From: Pholiota molesta
Taxonomy: Eukaryota > Basidiomycota > Agaricomycetes > Agaricales > Strophariaceae
DNA: 21,442 bases
NCBI GenBank assembly: GCA_014925825.1
Contig: JACGCK010000475.1
Coordinates: 1-21,442, forward strand
Direction: 5' to 3'
Shown here: positions 10,515 through 19,780 of the stretch, in pieces
How the letters are laid out: the number at the start of each line of letters is the position of its first letter
Numbering within the stretch: the stretch's first letter is position 1
Made by a program: the position numbers and the translations under genes
The notes under the pieces: generated by a model
Seen by the model: only the letters and a program-made list of their open reading frames with translations
Database searches by the model: none
What the model was told of the DNA's origin: nothing

Positions 10515-11359
10515 ATGTGATTTATTGTTGTACTGTCGAAGAGACTGGGAAGGAAATCGCATGTATTACTTGGTGGATATGATGGGATGTATAGTTTGAT
10601 TTTTTTGATGTAGCTCATCGCAGGAGGTTATATACCTTATCTACTTGCATTTGTACTTCTAGCTGCTCGCAAACTTGTCGATATTGTTGTATCTGCTTTA
10701 ATAGAATTGGTTCGATGTTATCGGTGTTTTTCAACAATCCTTTGACAATCCTTGAACAATCCCTTAAGACTCAAATTATGGTCATGGGCGCTTAACTTCA
10801 GCTGAAGTTCGTTCAAATTTGGTATAATTGCTTGTTGGATTTAATAAATACCCATAGAAATCTATCATATCATAATAGCCAGTTGAACAATGCCAGCACT
10901 TCATTGCAGGACGGTGCCACAACTTGGCCACAACAAACGATGACAGCGCTAATATGGTGGCCAAAGCGTGACTTTGGATGTGTGACATAATTGTGACACA
11001 ATGGGCAAAAGTCAATGAAGCGGGCTCTGCATTGTTCGTCCGGTAATTGATATAAGACTACCAGCTAACATGGTTTCCCTTCATCCTATCTCTGAGCTAG
11101 CCTGGTCTGCGCTCACAAACTCTTACTCTCTTCCTGCCAGCTAGTCCGCCTCCTTCACGGTTTATTACCTTTTACGCATAACGCCAACGCTCTCAAGTTT
11201 TGAAGTTGGATATCGAACCTTACGCTCTAACGACTATTCCCTAAACACTGTTAAAGCTTTTTACACAGTATGTTTCTGTATTGCCAGACTATCTCGTGTT
11301 GTTGTTGACCAGAATTCGATTTTAGGCTTCTTCATTAATACATCGTATCGATTATCGAC
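10515..11359. other. Intergenic region and promoter of the 636-residue protein gene
   Basis: No gene is supported. It contains three tandem 11-bp units at 10734-10766 and, just before 11360, a pyrimidine-rich leader. A 5'-leader intron (donor near 11269 GTATGT, acceptor TTTTAG near 11326) is possible but unproven. Confidence 0.5.
10734..10766 (+). repeat. Three tandem 11-bp repeats (ACAATCC core)
   Basis: ACAATCC occurs at 10734, 10745 and 10756, exactly 11 bp apart, each followed by a similar four-base tail. An 11-bp period is close to one helical turn, so a protein-binding array is conceivable. Confidence 0.7.
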
Positions 11360-13270
11360 ATGTCTGCTCAACTCCAGGCACAGACCGTTGAATACCCATC
11401 GAGCTTCGAAGCTCCTCCCTTTTCCTTTCTCTCGAAGCCACCACCACAGAAAAGGAGAGCTGCCAAGCCATGCCCAACCACTCCTCTTCCTGCTACCCCC
11501 GGTTCCCCACCCCCCATGCCACATGGCCACCCGGTACGCATGCGTTCAAACCCTAACTCTGGCATCCTTGCGTGGGCTGCACATGTCCAACCTGGCTCTC
11601 CAGCCCCGCGCTCTCCCCATCGTCGTCTATCGATCACCAGCACCTCCTCCCGGCGCTCCTCCATATCGCGCTTGAGCCGCCGTCCATCCATCTCCCATGG
11701 GCGCGCACCTTCTGGCTCCTCGTTCATTCATATCATTGATAGCCCTGTGCTCCCACAACGCACCCCATCCACAGGCAAATTTGACCTGACGACACTGGGC
11801 TATGCATCGGTTTTCATACAGTTCCCGAAAACGCCAACCACCCCGTCGCCTTACCTCCGCCAGCATAGCCAGAAACACGAGCAAGGTTTTGCTGCACCAG
11901 TATCTCCAAAAGCCATGGCTTATGGGCCTCTTTCTGCGAGTATTTTCGCAAGCATTCCGATACCTCCAATTCCACAGGATGTACCCAAACACAAAGGCAT
12001 GAAGCGCTTCCGCTCGCTCTCCATCCTCCGCCCCCGTAGCTCAAAAACAAAAACACACGGCGTTTCTCCCTCTTCGCCAACTCCCATCTCTCCTACGAAA
12101 ACGGCCATCTCCACCAAGTCCGCGAATGCGGCCGTTGTAAAAGCCGCGAAGAAGCAACAGCTCGCCATCACAGCCGCTGCCATCACACGGCGCAAGCAGG
12201 CGAAATACGCATATAAGAGCGTCCGCCCGCCGCCGACGCTCGCGAACGAGCTCGCGCTGATGCAGTTCGCGGACGGGGGCAGCCTCGAGTCGCATGCGAA
12301 GCGCGTCATGGAGTCGCAGGCGAAGGCGGCCAAGGGCTGCGGAACGGGCGCTGGAGTAGGCGTCGGCGATGTGTACCGGGATGGGAAAGGCGGGATGTGG
12401 TGGGACGCGGATGAGGAGATGGAGTACGCGCCGCTCCTCGGGGGAAAGACCGTGCAAGAGACGATGAAGGAGAGCCAGGACGCGGCGGAGATGGAGATGG
12501 ACTGGGAAGAGTTCAACGACGCTGTGACGCCCCTCACACCCTTCCACAACACGGCGCGCCTCCACCACCTCGCCGCCGCCGTTGCCGACGCCTCGTTGGA
12601 CCCGATGAACAGCCCGCGCCGCTCGCGCGCGAGCGTATCCACGCAGGACTCCGACCTCGACCCCCGGCGCATCCTGCCGCTGCCCGAGAACGAGGACCTG
12701 CGCGCGCTGATGGACGACCGCGTCCTCGCCTCGCGCCAGATCGGCGGCGCGGGGATGAGCGTGCTGTCCCTGCCCTCGCGCCCGCGCCGCGCGCTCCCGC
12801 ACCTGCGCCAGCCCGCGGCGTTCCTCGTCGACGCCGCGGCCTTCGCGCCGCGCCGCCCCGTGGCGCCGCACGCCCTCGCGTTGAAGACGCCGACGACGTT
12901 CATCGCGGGCGGCGGCGGCGCGCATGTGCAGAAGGCGAAGACGAAGGTGCGCAGGCGGCCGGCGCCGCTCAAGCTCACGACCTCGGCGTACGGTTCAGTC
13001 AGGAGCCGCCGGTCGCCGGCCGTCGCTAGGCGTGCGGTGGCGGCGGCGGCGCTCCCGAGCCCTGCGCCACTGCAGGCTGCGGTGATGCCCACTCTGGAGA
13101 AGACCCGGCGCGAGTTTATCGAGGACTCGTTTGCCCCGGCGCCTTCACCTGGCCTGCTTGCGCTGAGCAATGGTGCTGCTATGAATTCTCTGGCTGATGC
13201 TCGCGCGGAGCGTTCGTCAAAACGGAAGGGCGTGCTGGGCCTTTTCGCTTTGACGCGGAAAATGGATTAA
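11360..13270 (+). CDS. Hypothetical Ser/Pro/Arg-rich, largely disordered protein
   Basis: A single uninterrupted frame of 636 codons starts at ATG 11360; no intron signals are needed. I do not recognise a domain. The N-terminal 170 residues are rich in Pro, Ser and Thr with many SP/TP pairs, and contain three Arg-Arg-x-Ser sites (RRLS at 88, RRSS at 98, RRPS at 107) that fit basophilic kinases such as PKA. More ordered-looking segments are SGILAWAAHV (67-76), FDLTTLGYASVFIQFPKTP (141-159) and the end KRKGVLGLFALTRKMD. The middle is Ala/Lys-rich and the C-terminal half Arg/Ala/Pro-rich. GC content rises strongly from about 12200 to 13050, with G or C in most third positions, unlike the other genes here. 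It is probably a lineage-specific regulatory phosphoprotein, but that is inference. Confidence 0.75.
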   Translation: MSAQLQAQTVEYPSSFEAPPFSFLSKPPPQKRRAAKPCPTTPLPATPGSPPPMPHGHPVRMRSNPNSGILAWAAHVQPGSPAPRSPHRRLSITSTSSRRSSISRLSRRPSISHGRAPSGSSFIHIIDSPVLPQRTPSTGKFDLTTLGYASVFIQFPKTPTTPSPYLRQHSQKHEQGFAAPVSPKAMAYGPLSASIFASIPIPPIPQDVPKHKGMKRFRSLSILRPRSSKTKTHGVSPSSPTPISPTKTAISTKSANAAVVKAAKKQQLAITAAAITRRKQAKYAYKSVRPPPTLANELALMQFADGGSLESHAKRVMESQAKAAKGCGTGAGVGVGDVYRDGKGGMWWDADEEMEYAPLLGGKTVQETMKESQDAAEMEMDWEEFNDAVTPLTPFHNTARLHHLAAAVADASLDPMNSPRRSRASVSTQDSDLDPRRILPLPENEDLRALMDDRVLASRQIGGAGMSVLSLPSRPRRALPHLRQPAAFLVDAAAFAPRRPVAPHALALKTPTTFIAGGGGAHVQKAKTKVRRRPAPLKLTTSAYGSVRSRRSPAVARRAVAAAALPSPAPLQAAVMPTLEKTRREFIEDSFAPAPSPGLLALSNGAAMNSLADARAERSSKRKGVLGLFALTRKMD

Positions 13271-14493
13271 CGGATGGCCTGTTGTACTTATTTGTTTTCA
13301 CCGCTCTGTCTCTGTCTGATTTGTGGGCTCTTTTCGTTTTCTCACTGCTTTGTGTAACATGTCTCTCTTTTCGTATTCTCTAAACATGGTGGATGAACTC
13401 GCCTGCGGCTTGTTCCTCCCCAGATGTATTATTTAACTAATTTCCTTTCACTTTACGGATGTATGTATCAACTGGTGTAATGATGTGTCATATGTACAAT
13501 ACGCTGATTATTTCTGGACGATATTCCAAAACCTCGCGGCGCTCTAGAGAAGCGATTTTTGCAAATGAGTCAACTTTCTTCTCCGAAAACGCCGAATCAA
13601 CCAGCATGGCCTCAATTTGGAAAAGGCCATAACCTCGAGTTACAGTCAGGTTACAGTATATATAAACATCTCGACTATCAATGTTTATAGATGTCTATCG
13701 AAATTGCGTTAGGCCCAGAGGATATGGGGTATTGAATCTCGTAGATCTCGGGAGTATCGATTATCTATGATTCTCAATTCGCAAGTTTCCGAAACCCCCC
13801 AATGCAGTGCCCATCAGTGGTGAAATAATTAAGCGCCGGCTGCCGTTTAGCACTTGCAGGCATTTACTGTTTTGAGAAAAACCACCACAAGAAACGCATG
13901 ATGCATGTGCATGATCCTCGATGAGTATCAAGCTTGCCCCAGATGTTATTGTGTCTACTCACTTCTGAGTTCCCTGCTGCCTCCTGGTATGAGACATCAT
14001 CCAAAATCATTTATTCGAAGTTAAATCAAAAAATCGTTGCAGGTGCGAAACGTGTATATATTAATTATAAGTACACGCTGATTAGTTGAAAGACGTCCGA
14101 CGAATGGACCAAACGGAGTTCATCAAACGGCCGTCATCAGCTGGCCAGTTATTTGACGCATTTGACTAGATGTTCTGTCATTTTACACTTATCGCGTAAT
14201 TAACCCGAAGTATGTATGTACTAATCGGCAACTAAGTAACATTTCTCCAGGCTCCAACCACCTCCCGTCATCTACTTGCGACTTTTCGACGTCCCTCGAA
14301 CGCTATCCTTTCGACTGCCACGGCGTTCCTTATTTTTGTCTGTTCACCGGCAGTCCTCTCTACATTTTCCTCCTTTGGGGTCTAGCTGGTCTTAAATCCA
14401 ACGAACCTGTCCTTCGACGCCTGATGATTTCTGAAGACGCGTGGTTTATCAGATACACAAGCGCGTCATCCAGATCCCAAAGGTCCAAATAGC
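13271..14493. other. Long intergenic region (1.2 kb)
   Basis: No open frame of note is present on either strand. It should contain the 3' flank of the disordered-protein gene and the promoter of the membrane-protein gene. A TATATATAAA-like stretch lies near 13657-13666, but it is too far from the next start to be assigned. An imperfect palindrome lies at 14051-14077. Confidence 0.5.
14051..14077 (+). repeat. Inverted repeat CGTGTA...TACACG with AT-rich centre
   Basis: Six-base arms CGTGTA (14051-14056) and TACACG (14072-14077) flank an AT-rich centre that is itself nearly palindromic (TATATTAATTATA). It could be a dimer-binding operator or chance in AT-rich DNA. Confidence 0.5.
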
Positions 14494-15951
14494 ATGTCTG
14501 TGTCAAGTGCCAGCGTACTGTATTCTCCAGAATCTTTCAAGCGGGAGGCCAGTGATCAGGATTTGGGCCGATCCCTTCTGGTTTGGAGAGGTACGTAATT
14601 CATAGGCGTGGTCTAGTCGTGCTACTCACAAGCTTGGATTTTTTCAGCGTGTTTAACGATTCTCCACGTTCTTGCAATTTTATCTGCGATATACCGTCTG
14701 TATCGGCGAACGAAAACGCGTCAATTATGGAAAGACGACTACATTGCTGCTTTTATTCTTCTCTTTGACTGTGTATATTTCCCGTCACTCTGGCTTCAGG
14801 GAGCTAGTCGGCATGGTACGTCTCTTCTTTGCCACCCTTTCTTCGAAGGGTAGCCCAATGAATGTAATTTACTGATATATTCCAATAGAAGTTGTAGTGG
14901 CAGCCGTATGGATAGCCCGTCTTATGCTTCCTTTGTTGATGTGGTCAGAGATCGTCCCCCTTAGCTTCTACTCAAAAAGTTAATATCTTGTTGGAATCCT
15001 CTAGGTTTACGCGTGTTAGTCTTGCGCTATCAATTGCCCGTATCATACCACCAAAACAATACATGCGGATTACGAGCATCTGCTTCGCGTGCCTTTTTGC
15101 TTTCATAGGCCTTGCTCTCACTGTCGAAAATATCGTAATATGTGTGGGAAACACTGGTGATTGGGAGCATACCTACCCTTATCAGTGTTCAGTGCCGAGT
15201 GCCTCTGTTATCTTTCGTACAAGCAGTGAGTTTACATATATTTCTTTTTGACACAGTAATTCAACTAATGAACGTGTATAATAGTGGGCAGTTTTGCCGA
15301 CATCGCACTCAGCGTCATCCCTTTTTGTGCATTTTGGCGTCGGCTCAAGCTGCCTCGAGTAACACGTCGCCTCATTAAGGCGTGTTTTGCTGCGAGCCTT
15401 CTTACATTTATCACTTGTGTTATGACGGTGGTCGTTGTTTTTGGACGATACAATTTGCATTCAGCCAAGGAAAGGGCAGAGACTGGTTTCCTGGACTTAG
15501 CGATGTCCCATCTAATGGTGCGTTTATTCAATTGGTACCCGACCCCACTTTATTTTGCACCCCTTCTAATTTTGTATTGTAATTATAGGCCGCAATATCC
15601 TTGCTTGTTTGTAATATGCTAGTAGTGGTGACGTCTGTCTATCGGTTCTTTCGAGCTGAAGACCCACCCGCCGCGGCTGAAAGTCCCCAGGCTCCAAGTA
15701 CAGCGTTCCAAACGTCCAACCCAGAATCCAGTCACACGAGCAGCAGTGGGTCTCCTACCACTACGACGGATGGTCCCAGCTCTCGGGCATCTACTTCCGG
15801 TACAATTACTAGTCATATAGAGTTGACTGAGCTGTTTGACTCTGATTTCTCTCGCCCTATGTCAGAAGACATTGCATATGTACAGCGTAATAGCTGGGAG
15901 AAATGTAGGAGTAGCCAAGATTGTACTGTCGACAGTAATAAATTTGGGTAG
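14494..15951 (+). CDS. Seven-helix fungal integral membrane protein (rhodopsin-like fold family)
   Basis: Exons 14494-14590, 14648-14815, 14889-14940, 15005-15225, 15285-15517 and 15589-15951 join in phase to 377 residues; introns are 57, 73, 64, 59 and 71 nt. Seven hydrophobic helices fall at about 33-53, 66-84, 89-116, 127-150, 170-196, 204-228 and 257-277. Family-like segments are the Tyr-Arg motif after helix 1 (AIYRLYRR), the following WKDDYIAAFILLFDC, FTRVSLALSIARIIPP in the third helix, and AAISLLVCNMLVVVTSVYR in the last. Two Cys bracket the loop after helix 4 (VICVGN and YQCSVP) and may form a disulphide. A 100-residue Ser/Thr/Pro-rich tail follows, presumably cytosolic. Such proteins are abundant in mushroom genomes, resemble GPCRs in topology, and have no established ligand or function. 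No microbial-rhodopsin retinal lysine can be assigned. Confidence 0.82.
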
Positions 15952-16435
15952 TAGGAACGGCTCGAACGAGCACAATTAATACTTAAATATTTTTAGGTGC
16001 CTGGTATGGAAGTTGAATCATCGAATGTGCACAAGAAAAGTTCGTTCCCCGGGCTTATAATACAAGATAACCGGGCGAAGAACCGTCTTTCAATCTGCAT
16101 GGCAGATTGAAGCCAGATCTGGAGTTGGCCACTGCAGGCGGGCCACCTGAGGCACCGACACTAAAAATAGTTCTTCTATTTATAGATTTATCATTGCCGC
16201 AGCGACAAGATCATGATTTGCAGATCAGCACTGCTCCTGCTCTTGCTCACGTCTGCTCCCCTAACCCAAGTTTCCAGCACGCAGGTCTTACAATGCTTCA
16301 CGGGCGCGGTCAGACCTATATAACCTATGAATACATTGACTCGGCATTTTCGTTTCTTCGTTCCCAACACCTTGCACGATTGAAAGACCCAAGAATCTGA
16401 TTATCTGAAAGACCATCAGACGAGTCGGGCAAGCG
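15952..16435. other. Intergenic region upstream of the BTB gene
   Basis: No supported gene. A 97-codon frame at 16107-16400 has no recognisable content. Two short dyads occur: GCTCGAACGAGC near 15960 and CCCGG...CCGGG at about 16048-16077. Confidence 0.5.
16317..16323 (+). promoter_or_regulatory. Candidate TATA box of the BTB gene
   Basis: TATATAA lies 113 bp before the chosen ATG at 16436, a plausible distance for a core promoter. It is supported by sequence and position only. Confidence 0.4.
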
Positions 16436-17488
16436 ATGACATTTTTGGATTTAAGGACATACGCCGACTGTCAGTGGAATCCTTCACAGTCTTTTAGATT
16501 TATGTACTGACACCAATAAAGTCGACTTTGGCGACTCAGATGTTGTCATCCAATCAGTGGATGGCACACTCTTCAAAGTCCATCGAAAAAATCTTGAATT
16601 CGGTACAGGGGCATTTCCACCTTCGGACACCTTTCAAACAAAGGGAGAAATTACATACCTAACGGAAACAGAGGATGTTCTCGCCGTTATGTTCCAGTTT
16701 GTATATCCGAGGCGACATCCAGATCTAGAGGACATGGACTTCAAAATCGTGATGCAAGTGGCTGAAGCAGTCGAGAAGTATGAGGTCTTCGCTGGGATAA
16801 ACACATGTAGACTGCGACTGAGGTGCGTTCTAGGACAATGTTTATTCGACCTGCATACTGTGCCTTCTGATGGTTCTTATGAATCCAATCTCAGGGATTT
16901 TATTCCGCAACATGCTGCGGAAGTAATGGGCCATTTTGTCAAACACAACTATTCCAATATGGTCAATCAATGCGTCCCGCATATTGCTCGTTCCCCTCTG
17001 ATGGATGTATTAGAGATATTACCGGCAGAGTGTGTCCTTCCCTGGGTCAGTAGTCGCTTTGTCGTAATTTATCTTGAAAAATATATTTATCACCAGTTTG
17101 AAACATTCAGATTCGATATCAGGATGCATGGAAGGGAGTTTTTAAAGCCGCATGAAAATACATCAAAGGAAAGCCAATGGATGGCGAAGGACGATGCCAT
17201 CATCCGATGACGGTTTGCAACAGATGTCGCTTGATTCTGAATGTCTATGTCAATGAATTGGAGGAAACAGCCACCTTAACAGCCCTAAATGCCACACTTG
17301 ACGGCTTCTCTCCAATATATTCAGGCGATTGTTTTTGTACAACATGTTCAGCGCGTGGATGCAAATACTTGCCCACGATTACTACAATCTGTCGGAAAGG
17401 GATTCAAGCAATTCCTCTGTTTACAGAATTCCTCAAAATTGGATATCGGCATAAGCTGGAGATAAAAACAAATGATTACATCAATTAA
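16436..17488 (+). CDS. BTB/POZ domain protein, probable single frameshift near the 3' end
   Basis: Exon 1 is 16436-16469 (ATG ACA TTT...), followed by a 52-nt intron with donor GTCAGT, branch-like ACTGAC and acceptor AAG. Exon 2 starts at 16522. The joined N terminus reads into FGDSDVVIQSVDGTLFKVHR, the start of a BTB domain of the type common in mushrooms; it continues through EDVLAVMFQFVYPRRHPDL and AEAVEKYEVFAGI. BTB domains dimerise and often recruit Cullin-3 ligases; targets are unknown. Reading straight on, the frame stops at 17208-17210. The next frame (17177-17488) carries what looks like this family's Cys-rich end: CHHPMTVCNRC, CFCTTCSARGCKYL and a final IPLFTEFL. Adding one base near 17188 (an AA run) would join the two into about 333 residues. 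I therefore annotate both parts as one gene with a frame break; the minimal alternative is a 240-residue protein ending at 17210. Confidence 0.75.
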
Positions 17489-17874
17489 TTGGGCCTAGGA
17501 TACATGCTATAGGACTGATAGATAACTATGCGCTTATGATTAATATTATTAGTGTTGAGCCCGAGTCTACTGCAGCAGCAGTGCAGCACCACTAGATCAT
17601 GTCTGAGTCGGTCCTCCGAGTTCGAGTCGATGACCATCCTCCTCCGAGTCCTCTGAGACTCCTCATCAATAAATGAGAGTCATGTGACAGAGACCTTGTT
17701 CATGAAAATATTCGGAAGGCAGCGGAGTCGCGGACGCTTCGTTACATTCGTAGCTTCTCGATTCCCGTACCTCCGTCGATCGAGACATCATTCATTCCTT
17801 GAGGTGTGTATTCCATTCATAAAGCCTCTGAATGCTAGAGACCCGTCACGAATTCTTACATTCTACAGGCCTCA
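17489..17874. other. Intergenic region with a GAGTC-rich patch
   Basis: No gene is seen. About 17560-17690 is dense in GAGTC/GACTC pentamers. A 5'-leader intron of the F-box gene (about 17802-17869, donor GTGTGT, acceptor CTACAG just before the ATG) is plausible. Confidence 0.45.
17558..17686 (+). repeat. Cluster of GAGTC/GACTC pentamers
   Basis: At least six copies of GAGTC or its complement GACTC, some embedded in CCGAGTC or CTGAGTC, occur in about 130 bp. The pattern looks like a decayed short tandem or miniature element; no terminal repeats or target duplication could be identified. Confidence 0.45.
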
Positions 17875-19181
17875 ATGCGTCCAAACATGCCCTTTCTTCC
17901 AATCGAAATCATAAACGAGATCATCAACATCCTTGCTCAGGACGATCCGTCGCTTTTTTCGACTAAGGCATGCGCTCTTGTCTGCAACGAGTTTCATCAT
18001 CTGTGTAGAAAGCATATCTTTTCTTCCATTGATCTGAACCACTCCTTTGCCCGGTCTTTAATGCCCTATACAAGAGCAACGAAAGCTACTACTCGTATGC
18101 TTCAGCAACTACTCGACACTTCCCCGGAGATTGGCGATCATATTCACAATCTGACCTACGACATAACATCTGACGATATTGGGAATGGTTCACTTTTAGA
18201 GACCTTCAAAAAGATAACAGTGAACACGCTTGAAATTTTTCAGTGTTTGGGATTTCAATACACCTAGGCTTCAATGGGATAATAATCCACTCCGGCCTGC
18301 GTTGCTCCATCTGTTACATCTGCCAACACTCATCGGCTTCAGAATATTGGCCGTCGAAAACTTTCTTGTCTCTGATCTGACGCCCTGCATAAATCTGGAG
18401 CACTTGAAATTTGAGCGCCTTACCGTGTTTGACGACCCGTCCCTGGCCTCGAATCTACCTAAAAATTCGATACGGATCCGCAACATCTCAGCCGGCCTCA
18501 AAAGCGCTTCAGTAATCATGAAGATGTGCACGATGCTTTGCGCTGATGGAAAACCATTCTTCGATTTCAGTTGGGTCAATGACCTGACAATAAAGATACA
18601 CAGACAGAATGATGTTCAAGCGACACTTAATTTGCTCAGTCGCTGCAGAAAGCTTATAAGCATCAGTATAGATCTTCAAGGTATGCATACCCGATTTGTT
18701 CCGCATCTGTAGAATCTCTCAAATCTCATGTTCCTGCATAGTTTGGGATTCCATGGTAAACTTGACCCATATCAGCCTTTCCAAGATGCTACACCCCTCC
18801 ATGCAAACGCTTCAACACCTTCACGTGAATACTTCATTTGCCGAAGAAACAGGGAGCGACGATCCTTTAGCTGGTCTTTGTAATGAGCTCGAGGAAATGA
18901 AGAACAAAAATATCGTCGAGACTGTCACTATTGGAGTCTCCATCGAAATAGATTCGGATTGCGGGCGGGGAGACGAGTGGGGTCGCTTGGACACGGCTTT
19001 AGCGCAACCAGGGTGGCCAAAGCTGCGGCGAGTTTCATTGGTAATCGTTGTTTGGAGCTACGAAAGAGCTGACGATGAATTGGAACGCGCATTGGAGGAG
19101 TTACCTCAGACGCAGTTCCCCAAGTTGTCGTCCAGCAAATCCCCTTCATTCGAATTCTTGGTTCGTGGAGAGCGAATTTAA
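17875..19181 (+). CDS. F-box protein, reading frame disrupted once
   Basis: The N terminus (MPFLPIEIINEII, then ALVCNEFHHLCRKHIFSSI) is a typical basidiomycete F-box, the Skp1-binding module of SCF ubiquitin ligases. The rest is leucine-rich, irregular and LRR-like (LLHLLHLPTLIGFRIL, LEHLKFERL, LTHISLSKML). Exons are 17875-18680 and 18742-19181, joined through a 61-nt intron with donor GTATGC and acceptor CATAG. Near 18223 the frame shifts by +1 (or -2): the first frame ends at TAG 18265-18267, while the downstream frame resumes as RLKFFSVWDFNTPRLQW. I tried GT-AG combinations spanning this point and none restores phase. With one base fewer, the gene would encode about 414 residues. The substrate is unknown. 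Translation could start at 17875 or at the second ATG (17887), which sits nearer the F-box. Confidence 0.72.
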
Positions 19182-19780
19182 ATTTCGACAGTCTGTAAAT
19201 ATTTTTCTATGTACCGACGTTCTGATGCAGATGAAGGTTTCGGTCCCTGCCAGTGGAGGCTGGTTGGGCGCTTATTTTATTCAGTAGTTAGAGTTATCTA
19301 ATAAGTTAGCCCATCTTTTGATTTCAAACGAGGAGTATAATTGTGTGATACCTGTGATAAAAGTGAGTAAAATTGTGGTGTATTCGATAATGTCAATGAC
19401 TAGTGACTAGTAGTGACTGGGGAGTACATACTGACTCTGAGTACTACTTTAACTTAAGGTTAAACGTTGTCGAGTGAGTCGGCGGGCCGGCCACGTGCCT
19501 GATACAAAATTTGGATTGAACTTCGCGATGTTGCTCAGTTACAGTGCTCACCAAGTGCACTTCCACTCTGAGCGCCGGCTCAGACGTAGAAGGTAAAACT
19601 GGCTTCGAGGGCCTTTGCAGACGCCCCGAAGGTCTTATCTGCCTTCAAACGGTCATCTATTGTGCGACCAAGTATACCTTCACGGTCATCATCGCCCTAC
19701 TGCCACCACCACCATCGCCACGACGTCAACAAAATATTCCTAGAATCAGGATCATCGAGGAGCCTGATATAGCACGCGAC
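19182..19780. other. Intergenic region upstream of tRNase Z
   Basis: No supported gene. It holds TGACTAG direct repeats (19397-19410), several GAGTC/GAGTA motifs (19420-19480) and a GC-rich palindromic stretch with GGCCGGCC near 19484. Confidence 0.5.
19397..19480 (+). repeat. TGACTAG tandem copies followed by GAGTC/GAGTA motifs
   Basis: TGACTAG occurs twice back to back (19397-19410), then TAGTGACT, GACTCTGAGTA and GAGTGAGTC. The composition echoes the patch at 17558-17686 on the other side of the F-box gene. Confidence 0.45.

Noticed and set aside
9893..10562. Antisense Ser-rich and Pro-rich frames opposite the zinc-finger gene tail
   Set aside because: They are mirror images of the GAC and RG repeats on the sense strand.
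11920..13170. Antisense open frames of 416 and 294 codons opposite the disordered-protein gene
   Set aside because: They arise because the GC-rich sense strand has few TA-containing codons. Their translations are low-complexity Ala/Arg/Gly sequence with no domain, and the sense frame covers them completely.
14040..14200. AT-rich palindromic area considered as a transposon end or origin
   Set aside because: Only one short dyad is visible, with no target duplication, transposase or repeated unit.
16107..16400. 97-codon open frame upstream of the BTB gene
   Set aside because: The translation looks random, no splice joins it to the BTB frame, and a TATA-like element and the better-supported first exon (16436) lie at or beyond its end.
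17046..17096. Possible 51-nt intron in the BTB gene (donor GTCAGT, acceptor CACCAG)
   Set aside because: It is in frame and would remove 17 residues without solving the downstream frame break. The unspliced reading is equally plausible, so I did not include it.
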